From the NCBI GenBank assembly GCA_020796225.1, contig CM036754.1, positions 39,674,279 through 39,738,278 of the forward strand: a stretch of DNA of 64,000 bases. Direction: 5' to 3'. Shown one piece after another: positions 38,281-48,916 of the stretch. The first letter of the stretch is position 1; every line of letters begins with the position of its first letter. Both the position numbers and the translations under genes were made by a program. The DNA is from Arion vulgaris (taxonomy: Eukaryota > Mollusca > Gastropoda > Stylommatophora > Arionidae). A model generated the notes under the pieces. It was given only the letters and a program-made list of their open reading frames with translations, was not told the origin of the DNA and did not search any database.

Positions 38281-38545
38281 TCCATGTGTTGCCGGGGCCC
38301 GCATTCGGAGCAAAGAATAGTAGCACTGCGACTTATTCCCTAGGCTCCTAACTCGTAAGAGGTGCCTGAGGTAGGATCATAGGGAAGCTACCATAGTAAA
38401 TTAAAAGCGTCGCATAAATCGGATCTGCTGGCCTGTATCTTTAGGTGCAAAACTGGCGCAACGTTCAATCGCTCTTAGGCCCAGATCACATACATATCAC
38501 AAAGAGTGGTTTAACAAGTGATCGATATGGAGCGTTCGAAGAAGT
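38281..38545 (+). mobile_element. SINE-A with a small internal rearrangement
   Basis: tgtgttgccggggcccgcat through gagcgttcgaagaag; a ccctaggctcctaac piece is displaced to near the start. Confidence 0.78.
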
Positions 38546-38548
38546 TCC

Positions 38549-38580
38549 CCTGACAGGCATACGACCGAAACGTCGGATTT
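38549..38580 (+). ncRNA. Possible decayed hammerhead-like motif
   Basis: ctgaca, a potential 2-bp stem gg..cc, gaaac, then gtc resembles CUGANGA - stem II - GAAAC - GUC with one base missing. Minimal hammerheads occur in Penelope-like retroelements; the match is partial. Confidence 0.2.
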
Positions 38581-38991
38581 TTGTCATTTTTATTATTTAA
38601 TTATTAATTTCTTGATTGATTATGTAATACTATTTATTCGTCTCTTTATCCAAAATAGCCCATTTACGTAGTATTATCGCAGCCTCCCCACAGTTTTCTC
38701 TAGATCTGATCTGGTCCGGTCTGGCCACCTCAGATTTGTAGGTTTCCGTACATGGCCGTATCACTTAAGAAAGCAGTTGACCAGGTAATGTGTCCTTGTC
38801 ACTCACCTACTGCTACGTAATGTATATTTCAGTAAGACATGTCTGGAGAACAGCACTTCCTATACTCTTGAACACATGACAATAGTACTGACATCTCAGG
38901 CGATGTCATGTTCGGAAGGTGAAATATAAACATGACACACTATGACGTCTTTACAAAGTAGTTAGCACTAACAAGATACGATCTCTCCTTC
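38581..38991. other. Unassigned AT-rich stretch
   Basis: Follows the hammerhead-like motif; may be residual retroelement flank. Nothing coding. Confidence 0.3.
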
Positions 38992-39438
38992 GTGAACGTC
39001 CGCGGTTTACATCTCTTTACTTTTCAACCATTACACTTTTGTCTTGTAGTTGGATGGAACACTTTTCCTGCTTCTTCACTTCCCTATTCTGCAGAACTTC
39101 TTTTCTTGTCAGATTTCTTTTGTGCAAGTTCTGGACAAAATCGATGCCTTCATTCTGTTTTGCCGTTTGCCACCGTTCTCTTCTCCAAACAACATGGAAA
39201 TCCAATCTCCTTAGAAGATTGGTGCGAGACGTTAGCAAGAGAAAACGTAAGCCAATACTTGATGGCTCGATACTGGACCGCTCGCCCTCTGTCTCCGTTC
39301 CAGGGTGGGGCATCTCAAGTTGTTGGCTCACTGCCCTCCAGAACCGATAATGAAGTTGACATTCGAAGGATAATCCGGCGTCAGTTTCCGCAGATTTCGA
39401 CACACGAACAAAATTGCAGCTTGGAGAGGGAAAAGTGA
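38992..39438 (+). CDS. Unrecognised open frame, hypothetical
   Basis: 148 codons from ATG to TGA, the longest frame in the window that is not made of tandem repeats. The C-terminal half is polar (LEDWCETLARENVSQYLMAR, then DNEVDIRRIIRRQFPQ). The N-terminal third is hydrophobic and phenylalanine/leucine-rich, perhaps a chance signal. A 128-codon minus frame (39017-39403) overlaps and has an equally ordinary composition. No splice, promoter or family evidence. It could be an exon, an element fragment or chance. Confidence 0.2.
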   Translation: MNVRGLHLFTFQPLHFCLVVGWNTFPASSLPYSAELLFLSDFFCASSGQNRCLHSVLPFATVLFSKQHGNPISLEDWCETLARENVSQYLMARYWTARPLSPFQGGASQVVGSLPSRTDNEVDIRRIIRRQFPQISTHEQNCSLEREK

Positions 39439-39757
39439 AAATAAGACCGCTTTTTACAGAGTTGACTTAAGTTTGCTAGAGTTCTAGAATCGTTGTCAAG
39501 AACAAACGGATTGGACTGTTTCTGCTAGTGATACTTATCAATGCCAACGGATTCATGCCTGGTCTTGTTCATGATGCCATATGCCACTCGTTTCAGTGAA
39601 CCTCTGGATATGATCAATATCTATCCACTCACTGTACAGCATTTTAAAAATGATTGTTTTCTTTCTTAATTAAAGTAAACCAGAAATTGAGTTTGAAAAC
39701 AATCTTGATTGATAGAGTTTGTGTAAATGTGTATTTGTTTGTGTGAAACTAAATGAT
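39439..39757. other. Unassigned stretch
   Basis: Nothing recognised. Confidence 0.3.
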
Positions 39758-39770
39758 ATGATTGATTGAT

Positions 39771-40014
39771 CTTCTTCTTCTTCGAACGCTCCATACCGAT
39801 CACTTGTTAACCTCTTTTGTGATATGTAGTGACCAAGCCTAAGACGACTGTACGTTGTACCAGTTATGCGTCTAAAAGTAGGCCAGCCTATCGGATTTCT
39901 GCGACGCTTTATTTCTAGTAGCAACCTAGACCCACCTCAGTCGCCTCTTACGACATGCCTTTTAGGTCGCAGTGGTATTATTCTTGCTCCTGCAAGCTCA
40001 GCAACACTACGGGC
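39771..40014 (-). mobile_element. SINE-A inserted in the tail of a SINE-C
   Basis: cttcttcttcttcgaacgct through caagctcagcaacactacggg. gattgattgat stands on both sides (about 39760-39770 and 40015-40025), i.e. insertion into the reversed (aatc)n tail of SINE-C. Confidence 0.78.
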
Positions 40015-40412
40015 GATTGATTGATTGATAGGATCATCATCTTTGCACTTCACGAGTAACATGGCTCCGGCTCTTTCTTATACAGAAGATCTCAGTAGTA
40101 GGCACGTCCTCCGTAGCACCGATGAGGTCCCGATGTACGTAGAATATGGGAAAATATTGTATAGAAATGTTATTTTAAATATCTTACTAATGAATTTTGC
40201 TCGGCCGCGAATTTCAGCCTGTTCTCGATTTGTATATGACAATGATTCTTTTACGGGTTCAACTTGAACACAGGACTTACGTTTTATCGTCTGTCTCCGA
40301 TAGGACTAAGAACTCGATCTCACCTACACTGAATCAGGATGTCGGGAAAATATCCGGATGGCTCCACGAGGGAGCGAATACAGTACCTTGGAAAGAAGCG
40401 ATCACCTAACGT
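40015..40412 (-). mobile_element. SINE-C copy whose head merges into the 18-bp array
   Basis: gattgattgataggatcatc tail, caccgatgaggtcccgatgt region and the end agaagcgatcacctaacgtctacgcca, equivalent to the reversed tRNA-like head cctaacctctacacca of the copy at 54487-54966. Confidence 0.72.
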
Positions 40413-41362
40413 CTACGCCACGAACATATACTACGTCACGAACACATACTACGTCACGAACACATACTACGTCACGAACATATACTACGCCACGAACATA
40501 TACTACGCCACGAACACATACTACGTCACGAACACATACTACGTCACGAACATATACTACGTCACGAACATATACTACGCCACGAACACATACTACGTCA
40601 CCGAGAACATACTACGTCACGAACATAGTACTACGTCACGAACATATACTACGCCATCGAACACATACTACGTCACGAATCACGCGAACATACTACGTCA
40701 CGAACAATACCGTCACGAACATACTACGTCACGAACATATACTACGTCACGAACATACTACTGTCACGACTACTACGTCACGAACATCATACTACAGTCA
40801 CGAACACTATACTACGTCACGAACATATACTACGTCACGAACATCACGACATACTACGTCACGAACATATACTACGTCACGACATCACGTCACGACAATC
40901 TACTCACGAACAATACTACGTCACGATGACAACATACTACGTCACGAACATACTACTACGTCACAACATCTACGCTGAACATACAGTCACGAACAATACT
41001 ACGTCACGAACATATACTACGTCACGAACATACTACGTCACGAACACATACTACGTCACGAACATATACTACGTCACGAACACATACTACGTCACGAACA
41101 CATACTACGTCACGAACATATACTACGTCACGAACATAATACGTCGTACTACGTCACGAACACATACTACGTCACGAACATATACATAACAGTCACGAAC
41201 ATATCTACGTCACGAACATATCTACGCTACGAACAATACTACGCACGAACATCATACTACGTCCGAATCATTACTACGTCACACGAACATATACAAACTA
41301 CGACATTCATACTACGTTTCCTGATGCATATACTACGCTACGTCACATGATACACGAATACA
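40410..41362 (+). repeat. 18-bp CpG-rich array, about 50 copies
   Basis: Unit tactacgtcacgaacata (or caca). Two CpGs and one TACGTCA (CRE half-site-like) per unit. Regular at 40,430-40,600 and 41,000-41,160; irregular, deletion-rich at 40,600-40,990 and after 41,160. 18 bp keeps frames open, giving hexapeptide-repeat readings that are not proteins. Confidence 0.93.
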
Positions 41363-41465
41363 TACAACTAGTTCATTCAAGTGTGTTCCTGATTGCATTA
41401 ACGTCTACGCCACGAACACATACATACAACTAGTTCATTCAAGTGTGTTCCTGATTGCATTAATC
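41363..41465 (+). repeat. About 60-bp direct duplication at the array end
   Basis: atacaactagttcattcaag...cctgattgcatta appears twice, separated by gtctacgccacgaaca, a unit of the 18-bp array. Confidence 0.88.
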
Positions 41466-42076
41466 GATGCATACGACCCCGAAATATTTTGTCCTATCTT
41501 GGAATTAAAAGTCGTGTTTCAGCAATGAGACATTAATAGCATACAGCAGTGATGTCCCAACGTTTTTGTATAATGGGGCGGATCTGAAGACATGGTTGTG
41601 GAGGTGTGGGAGCCATGGGACGATTATAATACTACTAGTAATAACAATAGTACTCGTAATATTAATATAGTTTAGGCGGGGCGGGGGTTCTCTGGGGCGT
41701 AGAGGTTGGGTGTTTGCCTGTTGTTGTGGGTTCTTGTTGGTGTTGCTCGTGTTGATGTTCTCCATGCATTTTCTCTCTTGTTATTAAATGATATTGTGTC
41801 TTGTCTTAGATATATACTATATTTCGTCCCATTTTCCCTGATAGATGTGTATATTTACATGTAGAAACATACATGTCTACGACGTCTATACCACTTTCAA
41901 TTTCGCTTTCATATTGGTTCCATGCGTTACGGTACAAGTGAACTCCTCAGCTGACATTGCGTCTGCACTCATTAACTTGATAAAATACCTATGTTCATGT
42001 GCATATTTAGATTTCTTGTTTGATCGATTTAATGAGGACTAGGTAGCGAGCTTTGTGGCCCTCGCCTACTCCCCAG
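41466..42076. other. Unassigned stretch
   Basis: G-rich segment at 41,570-41,730 and AT-rich remainder; no motif. Confidence 0.3.
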
Positions 42077-42277
42077 ATTTACCTGGCTTCTCTTGGCCCA
42101 CCTGGTCTCAGATCAGGTTTCCAGTTCATATTGACTCAGTCCTCTTCACCGCCACTTCCAGCTCTAAACCAGAAGAGACCCAGCTCTGATGTTTTAAGCA
42201 CGGCTCGTTCTGCTAGTTGTCGTATGGTGAACTTCCTTAGAAAGAAAGTGATGCATGTCAGAGAGTATTATGATTGA
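42077..42277 (+). CDS. Possible terminal exon, unrecognised
   Basis: An open segment after a pyrimidine-rich acceptor (ctactccccag), phase 0, ending TGA at 42275-42277. It ends LRKKVMHVREYYD, with a polar Ser/Pro/Arg middle. AATAAA follows at 42462-42467. Cannot directly follow XRN2 exon 15, which needs a phase-1 partner. Function unknown; may be chance. Confidence 0.2.
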   Translation: MYLASLGPPGLRSGFQFILTQSSSPPLPALNQKRPSSDVLSTARSASCRMVNFLRKKVMHVREYYD

Positions 42278-42505
42278 GGAATGAATTGCTGGTACGGTAC
42301 TTCCAGTCGCGTGTTTTATTATACATCAGTACCAGGTCTCAATTTCCTTGTTGAATTTACCTCCTTCGAACAATTTCTTTCTCACTATCTATTTATTGAA
42401 CATATTCATTAGCTTCCTTGCTTCCCCTGGGGTTCTTAAAACTTCTTATTCTTTTCCTAACAATAAACTTGAAGCTACATATGAAATAATGCATGGCTAT
42501 ATGTG

Positions 42506-42760
42506 TATGTTATGTTATGCGATCGGAGTCATGGTACATTGGATATTCCCATGCGTGCTGTCTCCTCCACTGCAGCAGCCATCATTAACGTTCATTTGTC
42601 CACCGTACCCATGAGAAGTTGATTAGTATGCCTTCTATCTCTACCACGAAGATGACACTGTCTGGCATGTCCAAACCTAACTCACAATTCTCGCATTCGT
42701 TCCAATGTCTGAGACTCGCCCATATCACACAAATGAGAGCGTACAGCATTAATGACTATC
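42506..42760 (-). repeat. Second copy of the LDMPDSV dispersed repeat
   Basis: Related to 505-760. The minus reading contains CENCELGLDMPDSVIFVVE. It ends just before an AT microsatellite. Confidence 0.5.
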
Positions 42761-42796
42761 GGATGTTTTATAATATATTATATATATATATATATA

Positions 42797-43013
42797 TCGC
42801 AGTGGTTACTAGAAATTTGGTGTAAAGAATAGAACCACTAAGGCGACTAAGGAGGTTTGGATGAAATCGGATGCATGTGTCCTAAACGTGTAGAAGTCTA
42901 TGCATTTAGGGCCTACCAAACCAATGTGCAACATATACACGTTCTTGCAAGATCAAACATATCACAAAGAGTGATTAAAATTGGTCGAAGAACGAATGCA
43001 AAGAAGAAGAAGA
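42797..43013 (+). mobile_element. SINE-A' inserted in an AT microsatellite
   Basis: gcagtggttactagaaattt, taaagaatagaaccacta, ggtttggatgaaatcggatg, caaagagtgatt, ending gaagaagaag. (TA)n flanks both sides (42776-42796, 43014-43030), as expected of insertion into it. Confidence 0.8.
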
Positions 43014-43030
43014 TATATATATATATATAT

Positions 43031-43325
43031 AAATTTGTATACTTGTGTGTCTGTATGTTGTTGATTCGTCTCAAATATACAAGTACAAACAGTTTATCGC
43101 ATGTGTTTGTGCAAACAATGTTCGGTCGACCTCACCTGATTACTTTGTGTTCAACAGACGACGCCGTTTATGAAAGCACGCCGTAGTGAAGCTCGTTTTT
43201 TAGGATAGCTAGCTGGTTATGTTGTTACGCTCTTGTAGAGCTTGGCAATGGGTGCCGTAAGAAATAAGGGTTTGTGGTGCGAATCTTCTTTTTGTTTATT
43301 TGTTTTTTCGAAGCCCCTAATACTT
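43031..43325. other. Unassigned stretch
   Basis: Nothing recognised. Confidence 0.3.
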
Positions 43326-44390
43326 GTTCATTGTCTCTTTATTGATCGTATTCCCTGTCTCTTTATTGATCGTATTCCATGTCTCTTTATTGATCGTATT
43401 CCATGTCTCTTTATTGATCGTATTCCATGTCTCTTTATTGATCGTATTTCATGTCTCTTTATTGATCGTATTTCATGTCTCTTTATTGATCGATTTCTGT
43501 CTCTTTATTGATCGTATTCTGTCTCTTTATTGATCGTATTCCTGTCTCTTTATTGATCGTATTCCATGTCTCTTTATTGATCGTATTCCCTGTCTTTTAT
43601 TGATCGTATTCCTGTCTCTTTATTGATCGTATTCCCTGTCTCTTTATTGATCGTATTCCATGTCTCTTTATTGATCGTATTTCATGTCTCTTTATTGATC
43701 GTATTTCATGTCTCTTTATTGATCGTATTTCATGTCTCTTTATTGATCGTATTTCATGTCTCTTTATTGATCGTATTTCATGTCTCTTTATTGATCGTAT
43801 TTCATGTCTCTTTATTGATCGTATTTCATGTCTCTTTATTGATCGTATTTCATGTCTCTTTATTGATCGTATTTCATGTCTCTTTATTGATCGTATTTCA
43901 TGTCTCTTTATTGATCGTATTTCATGTCTTTTTATTGATCGTATTTCATGTCTTTTTATTGATCGTATTCATGTCTTTTATTGATCGTATTTAACTCTTT
44001 TTATTGATCGTATTTCTGTCTTTATTGATCGTATTTCATGCTTTTATTGATCGTATTTCATGTCTTTTATTGATCGTATTTCATGTCTTTTTATTGATCG
44101 TATTTCATGTCTCTTTATTGATCGTATTCGCTGTCTCTTTATTGATCGTATTCCCTGTCTCTTTATTGATCGTATTCCCTGTCTCTTTATTGATCGTATT
44201 CCCTGTCTTTATTGATCGTATTCCCTGTCTTTATTGATTGTATTCGCTCCCACTTTATTGATCGTATTCGCTCCCACTTTATTGATCGTATTCGCTGCCA
44301 CTTTATTGATCGTATTCGCTGTCTCTTTATTGATCGTATTCGCTACCACTTTATTGATCGTATTCGCTGTCTCTTTATTGATCGTACTCA
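43326..44390 (+). repeat. 24-bp satellite array, about 44 copies
   Basis: Unit atgtctctttattgatcgtattcc with variants (ccctgtc, tttcatgtc, cgctgtc, cgctcccac) in blocks, so neighbouring units are most alike. Each unit has GATCG. Irregular at 43,950-44,060. The unit length of 24 yields octapeptide-repeat frames (SLLIVFHV) that are not proteins. Confidence 0.95.
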
Positions 44391-44649
44391 TGTGGGTGCT
44401 TTAATGTGGTTCTTAAAACTCCTGTATTCTCTGCTAATAATTACTGTCATGTAGTAAGCAATGATCCATTTCGTGTATTTATGTATTTGTATGATCTACA
44501 TACCTTATATTCAGAACGGTTCTCAAACGTTGCTTGTCGCTACATGTCTGGTTGATGACACATTTCTGTCAATGTTTTCATGTCTAGTAGGTTAACCAAC
44601 ATAGAAAATGTTATCTTGTGTGTGCCAAGTTGAAGACTGTTACATTCTT
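44391..44649. other. Unassigned AT-rich stretch
   Basis: Nothing recognised. Confidence 0.3.
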
Positions 44650-44905
44650 TATCTTCGAACTATCCATATTGATGACTTGTTAACCACTCTTTGGTGATTT
44701 CTAGGTGATCCCAGCCTAAGAGCGAGTGTACGTTGTGTCAGGTATACGCCTACAAGTAGGCTCGCTCATCTGATATCTGCGACGATTTTTATTTACTAGG
44801 GTAGCTTCCCTAGGCCCTTCCTCAGTCGCCTCTTACGATTTGCCTTGTAGGTCGTAGTGTTACCATTCTTTGCTCCCCGTGAGAGCCCCGACAATACACG
44901 GGCAT
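44650..44905 (-). mobile_element. SINE-A copy
   Basis: tctttatcttcgaactatcc through gctccccgtgagagccccgac. Part of it reappears as noise at about 48,920-49,000. Confidence 0.8.
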
Positions 44906-45881
44906 AGATTGTTACCAACATCCAGGCTACGCACAAGCTTCATGAGCTTGTAGCAGTCAGAGACTCATAGCAGGGTCAGGGTGAGAACAAAGCTGACCAA
45001 GACTCCGCCTCCCAGTGGTGGCCACGGAAAGAGACCACAACCAAGAAGTCTGGCTATGTTTGTGAAGATTATAGAGGAATAAACTAACCCGGCTCTCCCA
45101 AAAAGGATATGCTGAAGTTGGATGTGTCGGACCGAAAGGTGCAGATAGCACAACTCACGATGAAAACTACGACACAACGCATTTTGTTCTCCAAACTGTT
45201 TCCTGCTTAACCAACGGGAACATGAAAACGGACGAAGTAGAAGAATAAGGATAATAACACACATTTCCGCCGTTTAATCTCCTTAACATTGACACACTTA
45301 GAGTTATGTATAATAATAGAGATGTAAGAACTTGCTTGCTTACACCCTGTCCGAATACTGCGGTTAACGTCATCATTTTTTTTTTTTTGCTATGACAAAG
45401 TTACGCTATTGGAAATATATTTTAAAAAATCTACGTTCCTTCTAGTTTGTGTGAACGAACTTCTTGACCGTTGACAGAATCACAGTACAAACACTGGTTG
45501 TCCTCAAGGGCAGAGAAAGTAGACTTGTCTCCCATGAAGTGTTGTCTTTACGTATGTGGTCCTGTGTGTACGGACCTTATTAATCCAAATAAACACGTGT
45601 GTGTGGCTGTCACTTTGGTCAGAGCCAGTGTGGACACAGCTTGTGTGGTGTACAATTTCACCTGCACCCACACACTAGGTGTCTTTACATCGCGAGTTCC
45701 CGTGACCATAACGTGTCAGTTTGCAAACAGAAGCTTCTTTATATATGCCTTACCGTGACTCACTCTCCTTACGATCATAACATTGTCAACAATTCTTTTC
45801 TGGCTAATTCCCAACCATACGCTCATCACACACTGAAGACAAGTCTATACTGTCTGATATAACCTAACAGGCTCTGGTATG
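44906..45881. other. Unique stretch left of the 68-bp satellite
   Basis: Overlapping short open frames on both strands (45471-45758 +, 44965-45376 -) without motifs. This segment is the source of the foreign bases in the chimeric block at 48,917-50,050. Confidence 0.5.
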
Positions 45882-46126
45882 AGGTTCTCTGTGGCTAAGT
45901 GGTTACGCCCTTGCCTTGCGAGTCGAAGGTCGTCGGTTCGAATCCGGATTCACTTCAATTCACAATTTTTTTTCAAAGACCTCTAGGATTGTTGTCGGAG
46001 CTACGGAGTTCTTGCTTCGTGCAATACTCTTGATGTTCGGCGTGTCATTTGTGCGGAGAGAGACCGAGCCATATAGGATAAAACCCGGTGCAGTGAAGTC
46101 AATCCTTCGTCTTTAAAACCCCGTTT
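45882..46126 (+). mobile_element. SINE-B, full copy with clear tRNA-like head
   Basis: A box tggctaagtgg at 45892-45902 and B box ggttcgaatcc at 45935-45945, then body ggattgttgtcggagctacg and ataaaacccggtgcagtgaa end. Not a functional tRNA: acceptor arms do not pair. Confidence 0.85.
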
Positions 46127-46142
46127 AAAAAAAAAGAAGAAA

Positions 46143-46340
46143 AAGGCTATAAAGTCGAAGGATTGTCTTCATTGTACCGCGTTATCCTATAGGGCTGTGT
46201 CACTGTCGACATCAATGGCATGCCTTTAGTTGAGAATGTTGTACAAAGCACGGACTACGAAGCTCCAGCGACAATGCTTGGAAGTACATGAGAAAATTGT
46301 ACTTGTTACTGGGTCCAGATTGGAACCCACAAACTTGAGT
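46143..46340 (-). mobile_element. SINE-B, inverted partner, head lost in the satellite
   Basis: gtcgaaggattgtcttcatt through gatt.ggaacccac (reversed B box). It faces the + copy 16 bp away across an A-rich spacer, then passes directly into the 68-bp array. Confidence 0.75.
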
Positions 46341-48916
46341 ACATCCATGTCTTGCTGTAGAAATATTAACAGAAGAACAGCTACAATAAGACATTAACAG
46401 ACTTGAGTACATCCATGTCTTGCTGTAGAAATATTAACAGAAGAACAGCTACAATAAGACATTAACAGACTCCAGTACATCCATGTCTTGCTGTAGAAAT
46501 ATTAACAGAAGAACAGCTACAATAAGACATTAACAGACTCCAGTACATCCATGTCTTGCTGTAGAAATATTAACAGAAGAACAGCTACAATAAGACATTA
46601 ACAAACTTGAGTACATCCATGTCTTGCTGTAGAAATATTAACAGAAGAACAGCTACAATAAGACATTAACAGACTCCAGTACATCCATGTCTTGCTGTAG
46701 AAATATTAACAGAAGAACAGCTACAATAAGACATTAACAGACTCCAGTACATCCATGTCTTGCTGTAGAAATATTAACAGAAGAACAGCTACAATAAGAC
46801 ATTAACAGACTCCAGTACATCCATGTCTTGCTGTAGAAATATTAACAGAAGAGCAGCTACAATAAGACATTAACAGACTTGAGTACATCCATGTCTTGCT
46901 GTAGAAATATTAACAGAAGAACAGCTACAATAAGACATTAACAGAAGAACAGCTACAATAAGACATTAACAGACTCCAGTACATCCATGTCTTGCTGTAG
47001 AAATATTAACAGAAGAACAGCTACAATAAGACATTAACAGACTCCAGTACATCCATGTCTTGCTGTAGAAATATTAACAGAAGAACAGCTACAATAAGAC
47101 ATTAACAGACTCCAGTACATCCATTTCTTGCTGTAGAAATATTAACAGAAGAACAGCTACAATAAGACATTAACAGACTTGAGTACATCCATGTCTTGCT
47201 GTAGAAATATTAACAGAAGAACAGCTACAATAAGACATTAACAGAAGAACAGCTACAATAAGACATTAACAGACTCCAGTACATCCATGTCTTGCTGTAG
47301 AAATATTAACAGAAGAACAGCTACAATAAGACATTAACAGACTCCAGTACATCCATGTCTTGCTGTAGAAATATTAACAGAAGAACAGCTACAATAAGAC
47401 ATTAACAGACTCCAGTACATCCATGTCTTGCTGTAGAAATATTAACAGAAGAACAGCTACAATAAGACATTAACAGACTCCAGTACATCCATGTCTTGCT
47501 GTAGAAATATTAACAGAAGAACAGCTACAATAAGACATTAACAGAAGAACAGCTACAATAAGACATTAACAAACTTGAGTACATCCATGTCTTGCTGTAG
47601 AAATATTAACAGAAGAACAGCTACAATAAGACATTAACAGAAGAACAGCTACAATAAGACATTAACAAACTTGAGTACATCCATGTCTTGCTGTAGAAAT
47701 ATTAACAGAAGAACAGCTACAATAAGACATTAACAGACTCCAGTACATCCATGTCTTGCTGTAGAAATATTAACAGAAGAACAGCTACAATAAGACATTA
47801 ACAGACTCCAGTACATCCATGTCTTGCTGTAGAAATATTAACAGAAGAACAGCTACAATAAAACATTAACAGACTCCAGTACATCCATGTCTTGCTGTAG
47901 AAATATTAACAGAAGAACAGCTACAATAAGACATTAACAGACTCCAGTACATCCATGTCTTGCTGTAGAAATATTAACAGAAGAACAGCTACAATAAGAC
48001 ATTAACAAACTTGAGTACATCCATGTCTTGCTGTAGAAATATTAACAGAAGAACAGCTACAATAAGACATTAACAGACTCCAGTACATCCATGTCTTGCT
48101 GTAGAAATATTAACAGAAGAACAGCTACAATAAGACATTAACAGACTCCAGTACATCCATGTCTTGCTGTAGAAATATTAACAGAAGAACAGCTACAATA
48201 AGACATTAACAGACTCCAGTACATCCATGTCTTGCTGTAGAAATATTAACAGAAGAACAGCTACAATAAGACATTAACAGACTCCAGTACATCCATGTCT
48301 TGCTGTAGAAATATTAACAGAAGAACAGCTACAATAAGACATTAACAAACTCGAGTACATCCATGTCTTGCTGTAGAAATATTAACAGAAGAACAGCTAC
48401 AATAAGACATTAACAGACTCCAGTACATCCATGTCTTGCTGTAGAAATATTAACAGAAGAACAGCTACAATAAGACATTAACAGACTCCAGTACATCCAT
48501 GTCTTGCTGTAGAAATATTAACAGAAGAACAGCTATAATAAGACATTAACAGACTCCAGTACATCCATGTCTTGCTGTAGAAATATTAACAGAAGAACAG
48601 CTACAATAAGACATTAACAGAAGAACAGCTACAATAAGACATTAACAAACTTGAGTACATCCATGTCTTGCTGTAGAAATATTAACAGAAGAACAGCTAC
48701 AATAAGACATTAACAGAAGAACAGCTACAATAAGACATTAACAAACTTGAGTACATCCATGTCTTGCTGTAGAAATATTAACAGAAGAACAGCTACAATA
48801 AGACATTAACAGACTCCAGTACATCCATGTCTTGCTGTAGAAATATTAACAGAAGAACAGCTACAATAAGACATTAACAGACTCCAGTACATCCATGTCT
48901 TGCTGTAGAAATATTA
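46332..48916 (+). repeat. 68-bp satellite, left block, with 300-bp higher-order units
   Basis: Unit gactccagtacatccatgtcttgctgtagaaatattaac plus agaagaacagctacaataagacattaaca, 68 bp. Variants: gactccag and (a/g)acttgag. A 28-bp sub-block (gaagaacagctacaataaga...) is doubled in some units. Positions 46,861-46,980 and 47,161-47,280 are identical 300 bp apart (4 x 68 + 28). Confidence 0.95.

Noticed and set aside
40339..41189. Long open frames of about 200 codons with hexapeptide repeats (YYVTNT, TTSRTH)
   Set aside because: Produced by an 18-bp non-coding array whose unit is a multiple of three; several frames are open at once and indels shift between them.
43242..44454. Open frames with octapeptide repeats (SLLIVFHV) and an antisense TINKE repeat
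   Set aside because: A product of the 24-bp array; no start context, splice or domain support.
45882..45960. tRNA gene
   Set aside because: A and B boxes are present but acceptor and anticodon stems do not pair and a SINE body follows; other A/B-box pairs in the window are also SINE heads.
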